A stretch of DNA of 64,000 bases, taken from the NCBI GenBank assembly GCA_024760905.1, contig CM045729.1:46683580-46747579 (forward strand). The letters run 5' to 3'. Both the position numbers and the translations under genes were made by a program. This document shows, in pieces, positions 38,437 through 49,956 of the stretch. The stretch is from Plotosus lineatus. Lineage: Eukaryota > Chordata > Actinopteri > Siluriformes > Plotosidae. Position 1 is the stretch's first letter. The number at the start of each line of letters is the position of its first letter. Under the pieces are notes generated by a model. That model was not told the origin of the DNA, searched no databases, and was given only the letters and a program-made list of their open reading frames with translations.

Positions 38437-40390
38437 CACTGTCCTCCATAATTATTGGCACCCCTAGTTAAGATGTGTTAAAAACCTTGAAATAAATTAC
38501 ATTTTTATTGCAGAGGCAATCTAAAAATGTAATCTTTTACTCAAGTGAATTTTAAATTTTAGAAAATCCCTGACTAAAAACAATGTTTTTCTTCAAAATC
38601 ACCTGTTCCACAATCATTGGCACCCCTAACAATTTCTAGGAAATAAATACAATTGAATTAGTGTGTGCAGGCTGGTTGGAATGGTTGGAGAAAAGTGTCT
38701 GGTGTGATGTGTGATAGGAAGGTATCAGCAAGAACGAAAGGAAAAGTGTACAAGACGGTGTTGTGGCCAGGGATGTTGTATGGTTTAGAAATAGTGACAC
38801 TGGGGAAAAGACATGAGGCAGAGCTGGAGGTAGCAGAGATGAAAATGTTGAGGTTCTCTTTGGGAGTAATGAGGATGGATAGGCTCAGGAATGAGCACAT
38901 CAGAGGGACAGCACATGTAAGATGTTTTGGAGATAAAGTAAGAAAGGCTACATTGAGATGGTTTGGACATGGACAGAGGAGGGATAGTGAGTATATTGGT
39001 AGTAAGATGCTGAGGTTGGAACAACCAGGCAGAAGGCCTAGAGGAAGACCAAAGAGAAGATTCATGAATGCGGTAAAGTAGGACATGAAGGTAGTTGGAG
39101 TAAGAGAAGATGCAGAGTATAAGGTGAGATGGGGGCAGATGATTCACTTTAGCGACCCCTGAAGGGAACAGTTGAAAGGAAAAGAAGAAGATAAGAAATG
39201 AAATTGAAGTATTTCTGTTATTGCTACAGTAGTTTACAAAGCTGGTCAGAGTATTAAGAAACATTTATTTAGTAGTTCATCACGTCCTTTTTCTCTGGGG
39301 TATAAATATGATGTGACACAGAGGCCATTTCTTTAACCCACTTGCTAACATGGGAAAGACAAAGGAACACACCATTCAAGTAAAGCTGATGTATGTTGAG
39401 CTTCACAAGTCAGGCAGTGGCCACAAGAAAATAGCCCCTCGCCTGCACCTGCCCATATCTACCGTCAGAAGAATCACAAGACGTTTAAAACAACCGGAAC
39501 AGTGCTAAATAAGCATGTACGAATATGCAAGGTTAGTTTGCCACCACGCACTGGTAAGAAAAATAAAACGTTTTCCAACGCTCACTGTTAACAAATGGTA
39601 GCATCTTGGGGTCACAAAGTCTCCAAAACAACCATCAGATGCCATCTACATGCCAACGAGCTGTTTGGGAGGCCTGCACGAAAAAAACTTTTTCTCAATC
39701 ACAATCATAAACGTAAACACCTGGAGTTCGTTAAGCTGTACTGGGACTTCAACTGGTACTGTGTGCTTTGGTCAGATGAGACCAAGAGAGAGGTTTTTGC
39801 CAACAAACACCCTAAGCAGGTCTGGCGGAACACAAAAGCACCCTCTTCATGCCTACTGTTAAGTATTGTGTAGGATCTGTGATACTGTGGGCCTGTTTCT
39901 CTTACAGAAGCCCTGGAATACTTGCTAGTTTACATGGCATCATGAATGCTTTGAAATACCAGGACTTTTTAAATCAAAATGTGGTAACCTCTGCTAAAAA
40001 GCTGAAGATGGGTCTTCACTGGGTTTTTCAGTCAGATAATGACCCAAAACATGTGTCCAACTACACACAGAAAATGGTTCACCAGATACAGAATCAAGCT
40101 CCTCATATAGTCATCTCAGTCCCCTGACCTCAACCCCATTGAAACCCTGTGGAGTGAGCTGCAGAGGAGAGGACCCAGGTCACTGGATGTTTTAGAGAGA
40201 TTCTGCAAAGAGGAATGGTCCAAGATCTCTCTTTCTGTATTCTCCCATCTTGTGAAACATTATAGGAGAGGATTAGATGCTGTTTTCTTGGCAAAAGGGG
40301 GTTGTACAAAGTATTAATATCAGAAATGCTAATAATTGTGGCACGCATGATTTGATGTTAAACAATTATTTCTTAATCTTGGCAGTGCCA
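38437..40390 (+). mobile_element. Tc1-like DNA transposon, degenerate, split by a LINE
   Basis: Left terminal repeat CACTGTCCTCCATAATTATT at 38437 is preceded by TA. After the nested LINE, the transposase is read in several frames: MGKTKEHTIQVKL, RLHLPISTVRRITR (helix-turn-helix), VLWSDETKREVF (first catalytic Asp), FQSDNDPKHVSNYTQKMV (second Asp) and PDLNPIETLW (the third acidic residue), each broken from the next by frameshifts. The right end near 40350 keeps AATAATTGTGGCACGCATGA but the terminal repeat is missing. It is not functional. Confidence 0.85.
38661..39195 (+). mobile_element. RTE LINE 3' fragment nested in the Tc1 element
   Basis: 138 codons are open from 38665 to 39081 (QAGWNGWRKVSGVMCDRKVS, MLYGLEIVTLGKRHEAELEV, RMDRLRNEHIRGTAHVRCFG, RRPRGRPKRRF). 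This is followed by GCGACCCCTGAAGGGAACAG and an AAGAAG tail. It interrupts the 5' region of the Tc1 element upstream of its transposase start, so it is younger than that copy. Confidence 0.85.
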
Positions 40391-40599
40391 AAGCCGGAAA
40401 AGAAATCGGCTTTACATTACATTCTCAAATGCCAAAGCCGAAAAAAATCGGCTATAACACATGCTAATTCATTGCATTTGCCATTTGTAAATACTGTACT
40501 GCACTCACACACACAAAAGTGAAGCCTTTTTTGATGAGATTACATGGTATTTTGAGCTTTAACATTGGCATTTCTAGGGTTAATGTTGTATATTTTCCA

Positions 40600-40690
40600 C
40601 ATTTAGTTGCAGGTTCGTGTGACTGGGGCTTGAACCACCAGCCTTTGGATTAGTAATCCAGAGCGGTAACCACTGATGACTACTGCCTTT
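40600..40690 (-). mobile_element. SINE head remnant
   Basis: Minus strand AGTGGTTACCGCTCTGGATT and GGTTCAAGCCCCAGTC resemble A and B boxes of the tRNA-headed SINEs; the body is not preserved. Confidence 0.45.
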
Positions 40691-40853
40691 TTTATTATTG
40701 TTTAAAGTAAATTCAGTCAAGTGAAACGGAACATATAATAAGGATAATAACAATATGAACAAAACAATAAATATAATAATTTGATCAGTTGTAATTTACC
40801 ACTGTGGCATAATTTTTAAAAGTCATGGATTCTGACTATACTACTGTGTAGAT

Positions 40854-41760
40854 CAGGGGTCGGGAACCTATGGCTCGCCAGTCAGACGTGGCTCTTTTGA
40901 TGACTGCATCTGGCTCTCAGATAAATCAGGTAGCCTTTATTAACAGAATAACCAATACATCATTTCGCTGTCCTTTAAATAAAAATACAAAAAAAGCCAT
41001 CAAATAAAACAAAAACATAAATAAATCTCACACAATTTAATCTATACATCTATTTTCAAGGCCACTAGTCACTGTGGCGCGCAGTGGAGAGCCAATCCTT
41101 TCTGTACTCCAGTATGTGGGCGGGTCCGATACCTTGAAACTCTAATTTTATTGGATTATATCTAACAGCTTGCGCGAGTTGTTTTTGGGTAAAGAGGTAA
41201 ATTTCCCTCATTTTTGATCAACTGATTTGCACGAAGCCAAGTAGAGCTGGCAAGCAAAACACAAATGGACAGAGAGGAAAAACTTCAACCCGCAGACCAG
41301 CTGATTGCCAAAACTTGAGACGTGCTTCCTGTCACATAAACATTGCCATGTGAGTCCTGTTGTATTGACCATGTTTGGCTCCACATGCGCATGCCAGCAA
41401 TCCTTCTCACACCTGAAAAGCATCAAGACCAACCTGCAGTCACGTGTAATAGATGGAAGCCTAAACACCTGCATGAAGCTGAACCTCAGCACGCATCAAC
41501 CAGACTACAAAGACATCAACAAAACCATGCAGAACGAGCAGTCGCATTAATAGTAAAAAGTACTTTTCTTATTAATAAATAACTTTGTTATAACAATGTT
41601 GTTTAAAATAAATTCAGAGTCTTATTATACTCTAAAATGGTTGGTCTTCTTTTTCCATTTATTTGTATTCAGTATTAAACTACTGCGTACGTATACTAGT
41701 ATATGGCTAAAATATGTGTTTATTTTTGGCTCTCTTAGTCAAAAAGGTTCCTGACCCCTG
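40854..41760 (+). mobile_element. hAT-family DNA transposon remnant with intact ends
   Basis: Terminal inverted repeats CAGGGGTCGGGAACCT (left) and AGGTTCCTGACCCCTG (right, inverted) lie inside a perfect 8-bp target duplication GTGTAGAT (40846-40853 and 41761-41768), the hallmark of hAT elements. The interior (41290-41550) encodes the C-terminal dimerisation end of the transposase: FGSTCACQQSFSHLKSIKTN, LQSRVIDGSLNTCMKLNLST and DYKDINKTMQ. The catalytic part of the transposase is deleted, so this 907-bp copy is non-autonomous. The wording is of the Charlie-type branch. Confidence 0.9.
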
Positions 41761-42540
41761 GTGTAGATTCTTGACACTGTCCAGGATCTTTCAGAACATG
41801 AGAGAATGTACTTAATGAATTTAGCTATAAATACTCATTTTTAAAAAGTATAATGATAATTGGTATCACAAAAAAGAAAAGAAAAGGCTGTGAAACCATA
41901 TGTCACTTAATTTACCAGTGGGGTCATGCAGGGCTGTAGTCGGGCGTACAAGCGAATATACGCCGTATACTCACTCATTTGAGCAAGCATGTAGCGTGTA
42001 CACACTTATTTTGCCTTGCGAGATCGTTTGAGTAAAAAGTTTTTTTTAAATATTGCTTTTCTCACTTGTCCCGGGTGTAATCATGTCACAATCGTGCTTC
42101 CGTACTCTATCTATGATGATTCAGTATGTAGAGAGCCCGGTATAATAAGACCCATACAAAGATAAGGCAGTGTGGATTCTTGTTAGGCCGCTGAAGCGGC
42201 CTCATAGTATACCCACTTATTTTTTTACCAGTACAGCTCTGGGGTCATGAGAATAACCCACAGTCTCTTCTTTTGTTTTATTGATTTATATTAAACATGT
42301 ACAGTTCAAACTTTCTGTTGGGTCACATTTAAATGAGGAATGGGTGAGGGTTTCTTTTGCATTTATTTATTTATTTATTGCACTATCATGGGGTGTTACA
42401 CTATTTATATGTTTATTTCAGCAATAAAATGTACAAACTTCTTGGCAATAGCTTGGTAGTGTAGCAAGTAATGATCAGGTGTCATCCAGAGATTTCATGT
42501 TCCCAGGACTGACAGTTTATGACTGAAATTTCTTCATCCA

Positions 42541-42884
42541 GGGCAGTGGTGACCTGGTGGTATAAGGTGCTAGATTACCAATCTTAAGGTTGGGGGGGGG
42601 GGGGGTCAAGCCCCACTGTGAGTGCTTGTCAGTGCTATCCCCCAGCTAACTGGACTATCAGAGGCTAACCAGGTCTCTCACTGTCTACGGTGTGAGGTTC
42701 ATGTAAAAGAACCATTGCTGACTTTCATCAAGAGTAGCTGCATAGTCATCAGTGTGTTTCTGCCCTGCGATGGCCTGTAAACTATCCAGGGTGTATTCTG
42801 CCCTCACCCACAGTCAGCTGAGATGAGCATCAGCCTCCCTGCAACCCTAATCAGGCTTAAGCGGGTTCAGAAAACGAATTATTG
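42541..42884 (+). mobile_element. tRNA-headed SINE (tail type A), full length
   Basis: GGGCAGTGGTGACCTGGTGG head, B box near GTCAAGCCCCACTG, body AACCAGGTCTCTCACTGTCT and AAGAACCATTGCTGACTTTC, tail CTGCAACCCTAATCAGGCTT then AAGCGGGTTCAGAAAACGAA. A run of 13 G lies between the boxes. Confidence 0.85.
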
Positions 42885-42990
42885 AATTTTTTTAATCCCT
42901 TCACTATTAGTAGTTCATCTACAATGTCAGGTGACAGGAACATCATAAATAAAGAAATGAAATGCATATTGAAACAAATGCATGGTGAAT

Positions 42991-43953
42991 ATTCTTCTTC
43001 TTCTTCTTTTACTTTCGGCTGCTCCCTTCAGGGGTCGCCACAGCAAATCATCCGCCTCCATCTCACCCTATCCTCTGCATCTTCTTTTCGGACTCCAACG
43101 ACCTTCATGTCTTCCTTCACCACATCCATAAATCTCTTCTTTGGTCTTCCTCGAGGCCTTCTGCCTGGTAGTTCCAACCTCAGCATCCTACTGCCAATAG
43201 ACTCACTATCCCTCCTCTGTACATGTCCAAACCATCTCAATCTAGCCTCTCTGACTTTGTCTCCAAAACATCTTACATGTGCTGTCCCTCTGATATACTC
43301 ATTTCTGATCCTATCCATCCTCGTTACTCCCAAAGAGAACCTCTACATTTTCATCTCCGCTACCTCCAGCTCTGCCTCCTGCCTTTTCCTCAGCGCCACT
43401 GTTTCTAATCCATACAACATCGCTGGCCTCTCCACCGTCTTGTACACTTTTCCTTTCATTCTTGCTGACACTCTCCTATCGCACATCACACCGGACACTT
43501 TTCTCCAACCATTCCAGCCTGCCTGCACACGCTTCTTCACCTCTTTTCCACACTCTCCATTGCTCTGGATTGTTGAGCCTAAGTACTTAAAATCCTCCAC
43601 CTTCGTTATCTCTGCTCCCTGTAACATCACCGTTCCTCCTGGGTCTTTCTCATTCACGCACATGTATTCTGATTTTCTAAGGCTAACCTTCATTCCTCTC
43701 CTTTCCAGGGCATACCTCCACCTCTCTAGATTTTCCTGTACTTGTTCTCTGCTCTCACTACAGATCACAATGTCATCTGCAAACATCATAGTCCATGGAG
43801 ATTCTTGTCTCACCTCGTCTGTCAGCCTGTCCATCACCATAGCAAACAAGAAGGGGCTCAGAGCTGACCCTTGATGCAGTCCCACCTGCACCTTGAATTC
43901 GTCGGTCACACCGACAGCACACCTCACCACTGTCTTACATCTCTCATACATGT
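42991..43953 (-). mobile_element. RTE LINE 3' fragment, antisense
   Basis: On the minus strand a 202-codon frame from 43951 gives [40 protein letters not shown] and FKYLGSTIQSNGECGKEVKK. After one frameshift it continues in another frame to RRPRGRPKKRFMDVVKEDM and the tail GGCGACCCCTGAAGGG. It is 5' truncated at motif B of the RT and among the best preserved copies here. Confidence 0.9.
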
Positions 43954-44029
43954 AATATGTATTTCCAAATTCTAAATCATATTTTTGGAATTAAAAAATT
44001 GTCTGGAAAATTAATAAATTGAGGAAAGT

Positions 44030-44212
44030 CAGCAATGGTTCTTTTACACGAACCTCACACCATAGACAGTGAGAAACAAGGCCAACCTTTGATAACCCAG
44101 TTAGTTGCACTTGGGGGACAGTGACAACCTTGTGAAGAGTGGGACTGGAGCCCCCAACCTTAGGATCAGTGATCCAGTGCCTTATACCACGAGGCCACCA
44201 CTTCTCTCAATT
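44030..44212 (-). mobile_element. SINE head fragment (type A/B)
   Basis: Minus strand GTGGTGGCCTCGTGGTATAA, GGGGGCTCCAGTCCCACTCT and CAACTAACTGGGTTATCAAA to AAGAACCATTGCTGACTTTC; stops before either tail type. Confidence 0.75.
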
Positions 44213-44229
44213 AATAAATTCTTAATGTC

Positions 44230-44520
44230 AGTTTCAGACCACAATACACTTTTGAGATAAATTCATAATGGCCAATTAAGGAAAATGTACAATGTCCATA
44301 CAGGTCTTTAGGGGGAAACCTGTCCGTTGGGGGGAGGGAGGGGGGGTGTTTCCATATCATTTTAGGGGGTATTTATATTTTAAAATTGAGAGAAATGCAT
44401 GCCCATAATGTCCATTGGGGGATACATATATGTCAATTTGGGTAAAATGCCTATTATGTCTAGAGTTGAAAAGTCATAATATTAATTTGGGGAAAATTCA
44501 TCATGTCCATTTTTAAGTAG
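44230..44520. repeat. degenerate minisatellite with G-rich core
   Basis: Words of the type GGGGAAAATTCATCATGTCC, GGGTAAAATGCCTATTATGT and AAGGAAAATGTACAATGTCC recur at about 50-bp spacing. A G-rich stretch at 44329-44350 (four or more G-runs of three or longer) could form a G-quadruplex. It lies about 300 bp before the CpG-rich block. Confidence 0.5.
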
Positions 44521-44639
44521 CTTGACAGCTTAGAGAAATAAAGTATAAACAAGGGACATGCGACAAAGATGAGTAATTGGTGAGTAAACACACCGGGGTG
44601 TGGATAGGAATCAGTCGGGAATAGTAGTGGGATGATCCA

Positions 44640-45015
44640 CACGGTGGAGCGGCAAACCCTCTTGCATGCAGTGACGTAAGACGGGAAGGGCAAGCGCGTG
44701 CTCGTGGAGCCGCTGGCCCGGATCTCAGGGCTGGACAGGAAGCGGAGGCTCGTGCACGTGCAGCGGTCGAGTCCAGCAGCAGCAGCAGCAGCTCCCATCG
44801 ATTCGGGAACGGGAACGGAAACGGGAGCGTAAATGAACCTCCGAGCTTCAGGAACCTCTCGAGTCTGTCGGTTGTGAACACGGCAACGGCGTTCAACGAC
44901 AGGCTGTTCCAGTCGTGCTGAACCTGAGCAACACGTCGGGCTATTTTTCCTCACAACTCCATTGTGGATCTGCTGGTTTTTCATTCACGAGCGTTCAACC
45001 GTCATCCTGGATTCC
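44640..45015 (+). promoter_or_regulatory. CpG-rich block, likely promoter and first exon of a plus-strand gene
   Basis: The block is clearly richer in GC and CpG than anything near it. It holds GTGACGTAAG (CRE-like), GCACGTGCAG (E-box), a short CAG run at about 44776-44794 and GGGAAC repeats. ACGGTCAGT near 45009 could be a splice donor. The surrounding DNA is AT rich and not related to the repeat families here. In mammals the gene divergently transcribed next to CD28 is RAPH1, which has a non-coding first exon. No RAPH1 coding exon was seen in the remaining 19 kb. The long open frames on the minus strand are composition artefacts. Confidence 0.5.
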
Positions 45016-45308
45016 TAACGGTCAGTCGCTCCTTATGCCTTGTTGTTCTGACTGGAAATGGTGAATTTTAATAGTAGAGGACGCGTTGTGTTTTGATGAT
45101 TTGTTGTGATTGAATATATATATTTATATTTATGATGTGTGTTAGCTTTATGAGCTAGCAGTGATAGGCGCAGTTCACAAGGCGCTAAGGGACAGACTCA
45201 TTCATCCGATTTACGGGAAAAACTACTCGGAAAAAGGCGAGAAATCCATGTTGTGCTTATGAAATCGGTTGTATCTTATGTGTGAAAGCGTTGACAGCTT
45301 TGTTGTGT

Positions 45309-45309
<1 letters not shown>

Positions 45310-45341
<32 letters not shown>
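45310..45341. repeat. (GA)n microsatellite
   Basis: About 16 GA units, 300 bp downstream of the CpG-rich block. Confidence 0.9.
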
Positions 45342-45344
<3 letters not shown>

Positions 45345-45496
45345 GTGCATGCACGCACAGTGACAGGCGCTGGACCAGACATTATATGTTATGCACATCA
45401 TCTGGATGGATGCTTTTGCTAGCACAGAGAATTGACTGTATTCAAGGCCTGTGATCGTGCACATATGATTAAAACACAGAAAACCTGCAATTTCAG

Positions 45497-45498
<2 letters not shown>

Positions 45499-45532
<34 letters not shown>
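45499..45532. repeat. (TG)n microsatellite
   Basis: About 17 TG units. Confidence 0.9.
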
Positions 45533-45533
<1 letters not shown>

Positions 45534-45739
45534 ACCAGCCTCACCAGCTAAAATCCTACAGCTGTACTGGGTGTGTTTCCACCATCACGTTGCGTTTTAA
45601 CCCTTCAGCAGCTCAGTTTTCATTTGAACATCAAGAGATCTGGACACATGATCTAAATAATTACCTGGAACCTGATGGTTCAGGGTGTGACCTACAGGAT
45701 TATTTAAAAGCCCATGGTCGGGGTGTGCAGTGCTGAGGG

Positions 45740-46057
45740 TTCTGAGAGCAGCTGCCTGCTTTGCAGTAAACATCAGGAGGCCCAATCTTCTTTTCCACCA
45801 GCAATGTGTCAAGTGGCCTCAGGTTTACACTGCAGTTGTCTGCTGCCTGTATTACATTCCCAATATCCTGCGATCTGAGGTCTGATCCTTAATCTGAAAT
45901 ACTCTGCACTATATACTCCCCAATGAATTATAATATAATTAATTTCGGATTGCTCTATACATGTGACCTGAAATCTCTCATTATGGATCAGTCTTTAGTG
46001 GTTATTAAGCTTACATCAATGAAATGGCAGATTGAAATGTCAAATCTTCAATTGCAT

Positions 46058-46088
<31 letters not shown>

Positions 46089-47500
46089 TATACTGAAGAG
46101 AAACAGATGACTTAATTTTCAGTGGATGTAAAAAAAAACAAAGACGTGTATTATGCTATTCAGGAAACAAAATGAAAATTTGTAAAGGTTCACATGCACT
46201 AGTGAATATCTAATGTTTTATCTTGCATTATCACTTCACTTTGGCTGAATACAAAACCATTTTTCTGGCAAAACCACACCAGCTAACCAGCTTAGTATAA
46301 CTTATTTAACTGCGTTACATCCTGTTTTGGTTCTGAGTCTGTTTCCAATAACAATGACAAGAATGCATGACTGGATGTAAGATCTTGTGCATGTGTAAAA
46401 ACTTGACAGTGCAGCACTGATTTGTAGAAATGGGAAAAGAAATGAAAAAGATGGTAATGCTTAATAATACTGTATGTGGTCATTATCACTTGTGAACAGA
46501 AGGAAGCAAATGGTCTTTTAAAGATTTTCCAGCTGATTCCATTTTATTTCCACGTGATAACACTGTATTTAATGTTTATTTATTATGCCTAGCAAGGTAG
46601 GCCTCTTAAACCATTTTTATTGCTCATGTGACTTGACAGACTTAAGTACCTTAAGGGTATACAAACTTATGCACTCAACTGTATGTATTATCATGTGCAT
46701 TTGCCCATTGTGTTGGATTAATGGGGCACCTGAGCCAAACAAATAACATTCCTATCCATGTACCAAAGAGATGTTTTCCATGTTGGGGTTTGTTTTAATG
46801 TAATTTTATCTTCTTGATAAGTTATTATAGATATCGATTAACTTACGAATCTGAGTCAGGGTGTAAAACAGCGGAGATTATCATGCTTATGATCATTCCT
46901 GAGGCTATTTAAGGTTACCTGTAGAGGGATCATCCAGCTGTCTGGGGGATGAAAGATGATCCACACTGTTGCTTTTATTGAACTCTCTTATTTCTTGTCT
47001 TGAACAGTTGAAGACTAAGTTTTTTTTTTTTGGTTAAAGATTGGTTTAGGGTGTGTAATTATACCCATGTTTGGCTCCAAGCACATAGACACAGTCTGGA
47101 ATGAATGAAGAAACTTTGTGGTCTTTGTTTGCTGCTTATGGAGGTGTGTAGTGCCAGGCCTATACAGGGCCATTGGTGAACAGATGCTTTCATTGTGAAA
47201 AAGGTTGGAAGACTGGCTCATATATTGTGAATTCTTGCTCAAAAGAATACAGGCCAACTTGGGAGAAAGCATGACACCATGGATAGTAGGCAAGGGGTGG
47301 GGGTGAATAAATACCAATTACTTGCCAACTCAGAGGATTGCATAGTTCAGTGGCATCTAAGAAAACTCCCACAACAAGCATGATGTAAACAGACCAAACT
47401 CGGGTCATTTGTTATTAGTATGGTTCTCACCTTCTGAAAGTTTTAGTCAAACTTCTGTTTTTGTTAACACTGGTATTGATTTAATTATTGGTGGTTCATC
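45740..47500. other. AT-rich DNA, no gene seen
   Basis: Only a short (AT)n run at 46058-46084 and scattered short open frames. If the CpG-rich block starts a gene, this is probably its first intron. Confidence 0.4.
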
Positions 47501-47504
47501 ATCA

Positions 47505-47838
47505 TCCGTTTATTTTTTGTAACCGCTTAATCCTAATTACGGTCACAGGGAGGCTGGTGCCCATCCCAGCCAACTCTGGGCGAGGGTAGAGTACACCCTG
47601 GACAACTCGCCAGGCCGTTACAGGGCAGAGACATGCTGACGGCTTTGCGGCTTACTCTTCTCAAAAGCAATGGTTCTTTTACAGCCACACACCATAGACC
47701 GTGAGAGACATGGCTGATCTTTGTTAACCCAGTTAGTTGCACTGGGGGACAGTGACAACCCATTGAGAGTGGGGCTTGAACCCCAAACCTGAGGATCAGT
47801 GATCCAGCACCTTACCACCAGGCCACCACTGCCCCAGG
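47505..47838 (-). mobile_element. tRNA-headed SINE (tail type A), antisense
   Basis: Minus strand GGGGCAGTGGTGGCCTGGTG, B box GGGGTTCAAGCCCCACTC, TGCAACTAACTGGGTTAACA, then tail CTCCCTGTGACCGTAATTAG followed by GATTAAGCGGTTACAAAAAA. Confidence 0.85.
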
Positions 47839-49174
47839 TGGTAATTTCATTTATGTGTTTTAACCAATAAATTGGGAGGTACACAGAGATTGAATTTTAT
47901 TATATTTCATTAGTTTACACATTGATCTCTTCCAATCTCTTAATCTGTTACATTTACAGTATGTAGAAACATTATTGGCAGAATGTTGCTGAGTCTTGAT
48001 CTGACCAACTGAAGCAACAATGCTATGATGATTACACAAAGTGTAATAAAGGTTAAAGGTAGTCTAACAAAATATTAATGCGTGACTTTTTGTTTTCTCA
48101 GGCACTGCATTTTATCAGTGAATTAAAATCTGTTGACACATTAAAAATGAATTTATATTTATGAAAGAAAATAAATCTGTTTGTTCAAATGGTCTAAAGT
48201 AGATTCTGCACCATATCCCTTCCAGTCAAGTTTGTTCCACTTGATATGTAAAAGCGAGAAAGCTGGATTCAAGATATATTTGCTCGAAACAGTGTTTGGG
48301 GGTCAGTCATCTCTAATTTCATAATCTTCAACAAAAGGAAATGATCATTGAGAGTAGAGGTGCAGTGGATGAATTCAAAACACTCCAATTCAGCCCAAAT
48401 AAGTTGTGCTAATTTGTACATTGGTTTCTACAGTTGCTATCGTCACTAAGCTGCCTTCAGAAATCTGGAAGTAGATTCAGATCCCTAATGTCCCTAAAAG
48501 TCAGTGAAAATGTTAAAGGGAGACTTCCTGAGGCGACATGAAGCAGAAACCTTGAGGGGAACCAGATTCAAAATGATCACATCCTCTTCTGTGACACCAG
48601 ATTATAAATCATTACAATACATATCTGTAGCAGAATCAAGGTACAGCACAGTTCCATGCCTCTCTACCATGCCTCTTACATATTTCATAACCTGACTTTT
48701 TAGTAAAATCTTTTGTTATTATTTCCATAACTAACCTTTGATATGGAGTGAAAAAAAGCAGTGGGAGGTTTGTGCTAAGGGAGTGGCTCAGATATTTTTA
48801 ATTATATCTCAAATTGAATAAAAATCTAGGAGGAGAGCTAAACTGCATGAAGTCATAACAGGTCTCTCCACATACTGATTTGCATTGGATGGCAAACTGT
48901 CCACAGGTAACTTTGTCTTAAAGGGATAGTCCAGCCAGCGTTTTTTCATCTTAATTTCTGTTCACCATGTTTATAGTGTAGGTGGGATAACCACAAAGAG
49001 TTATACAAACATATTTCCATAAATGTAGACACACACAGAGAACCCAGTTACGAACTGTTATAATGGAAGTCTATGAGCTGTTGCTGAATCATTCAGTAGA
49101 TATTTAATACATGATGATGATATATCAATTTTTGGTTTTATAATGCGATGCTCAGGACTGAATCTCTTACTATA
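47839..49174. other. intergenic or intronic DNA, no gene seen
   Basis: No domain, splice chain or repeat border recognised. Confidence 0.4.
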
Positions 49175-49479
49175 CAGTAGGCCCCTGTTTTTCGCGGGGG
49201 TTTGGTTCCGGCCCTTCCCACGAATCAGGAAATTCTGCAAGTTATTTACCCTGAAGTAAAACCCTATGTATCATATTACATGCGCGAATTATTAATGCGG
49301 AATTAACAGCCTATGTATGATATTACATACGCTAAAATTTGCTTCTTAAACACATTCTATAGGCAGTCTTACTCATTAATACAGTAGTAATGTAGTAAAA
49401 TGTAGTAATGATTAAGTAAAAACTTTTTAATTTTGTATTGTGATATTTATTCATAATAAAATATGTAAACAGTATACAA

Positions 49480-49536
<57 letters not shown>

Positions 49537-49956
49537 TAGTATATGTATGTGTATATTTATTTATTTTTTTTTTCATTCACTGCATAATGGCGCCCTACTG
49601 GAGCACAACTTTTTCCTTCCTGTATTATATCATGTAGTTCTACTTTTTCATGCAGCATCATTACCTTTTTCTGGTGCATGGGCTCCTTACCAGAAGCCTG
49701 AGAAGATGCACGACGTTTGGGTGGCATCATAGAGCTACACTGGTAATTAAAAACACACACAAAAAATGCACATTGACAACTTGTTTGCAAATGAGAAAAA
49801 AAGAGGTGTATACATCATCTCAACCAATCAGCAGGAGGGAGAAACAAAAGCTCTCAGCTAAATTTGAATCACGTGTCTGTTAATTCCAGGTTTGTCTGCA
49901 ATCCGCGAGTATGCGGGGGTGCAAGTGCAAAACCGCAAATAGTCAGTATCCTACTG
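49175..49956. mobile_element. non-autonomous pogo/Tigger-like TIR element, copy 1
   Basis: Ends CAGTAGGCCCCTGTTTTTCG (left) and CAGTAGGATACTGACTATTT (right, inverted), both flanked by TA. The subterminal words GCGGGGGTTTGGTTCCGG and TGCGGGGGTGCAAGTGCAAA are typical of pogo-type repeats. The interior has CATCTCAACCAATCAGCAGG and a (TG)n(TA)n run at 49480-49532. There is no transposase. A sister copy spans 53550-55220 and helps date insertions there. Confidence 0.7.

Noticed and set aside
42882..43874. 330-codon plus-strand open frame, and similar plus- or minus-strand frames over other LINE copies (26456-27451, 52584-53285)
   Set aside because: They are antisense shadows of the RTE LINE, whose sense frame carries the conserved RT motifs.
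44460..44984. 174- and 127-codon minus-strand frames in the CpG-rich block
   Set aside because: No domain or conserved pattern. High GC content lowers stop-codon frequency, and overlapping frames are equally open.
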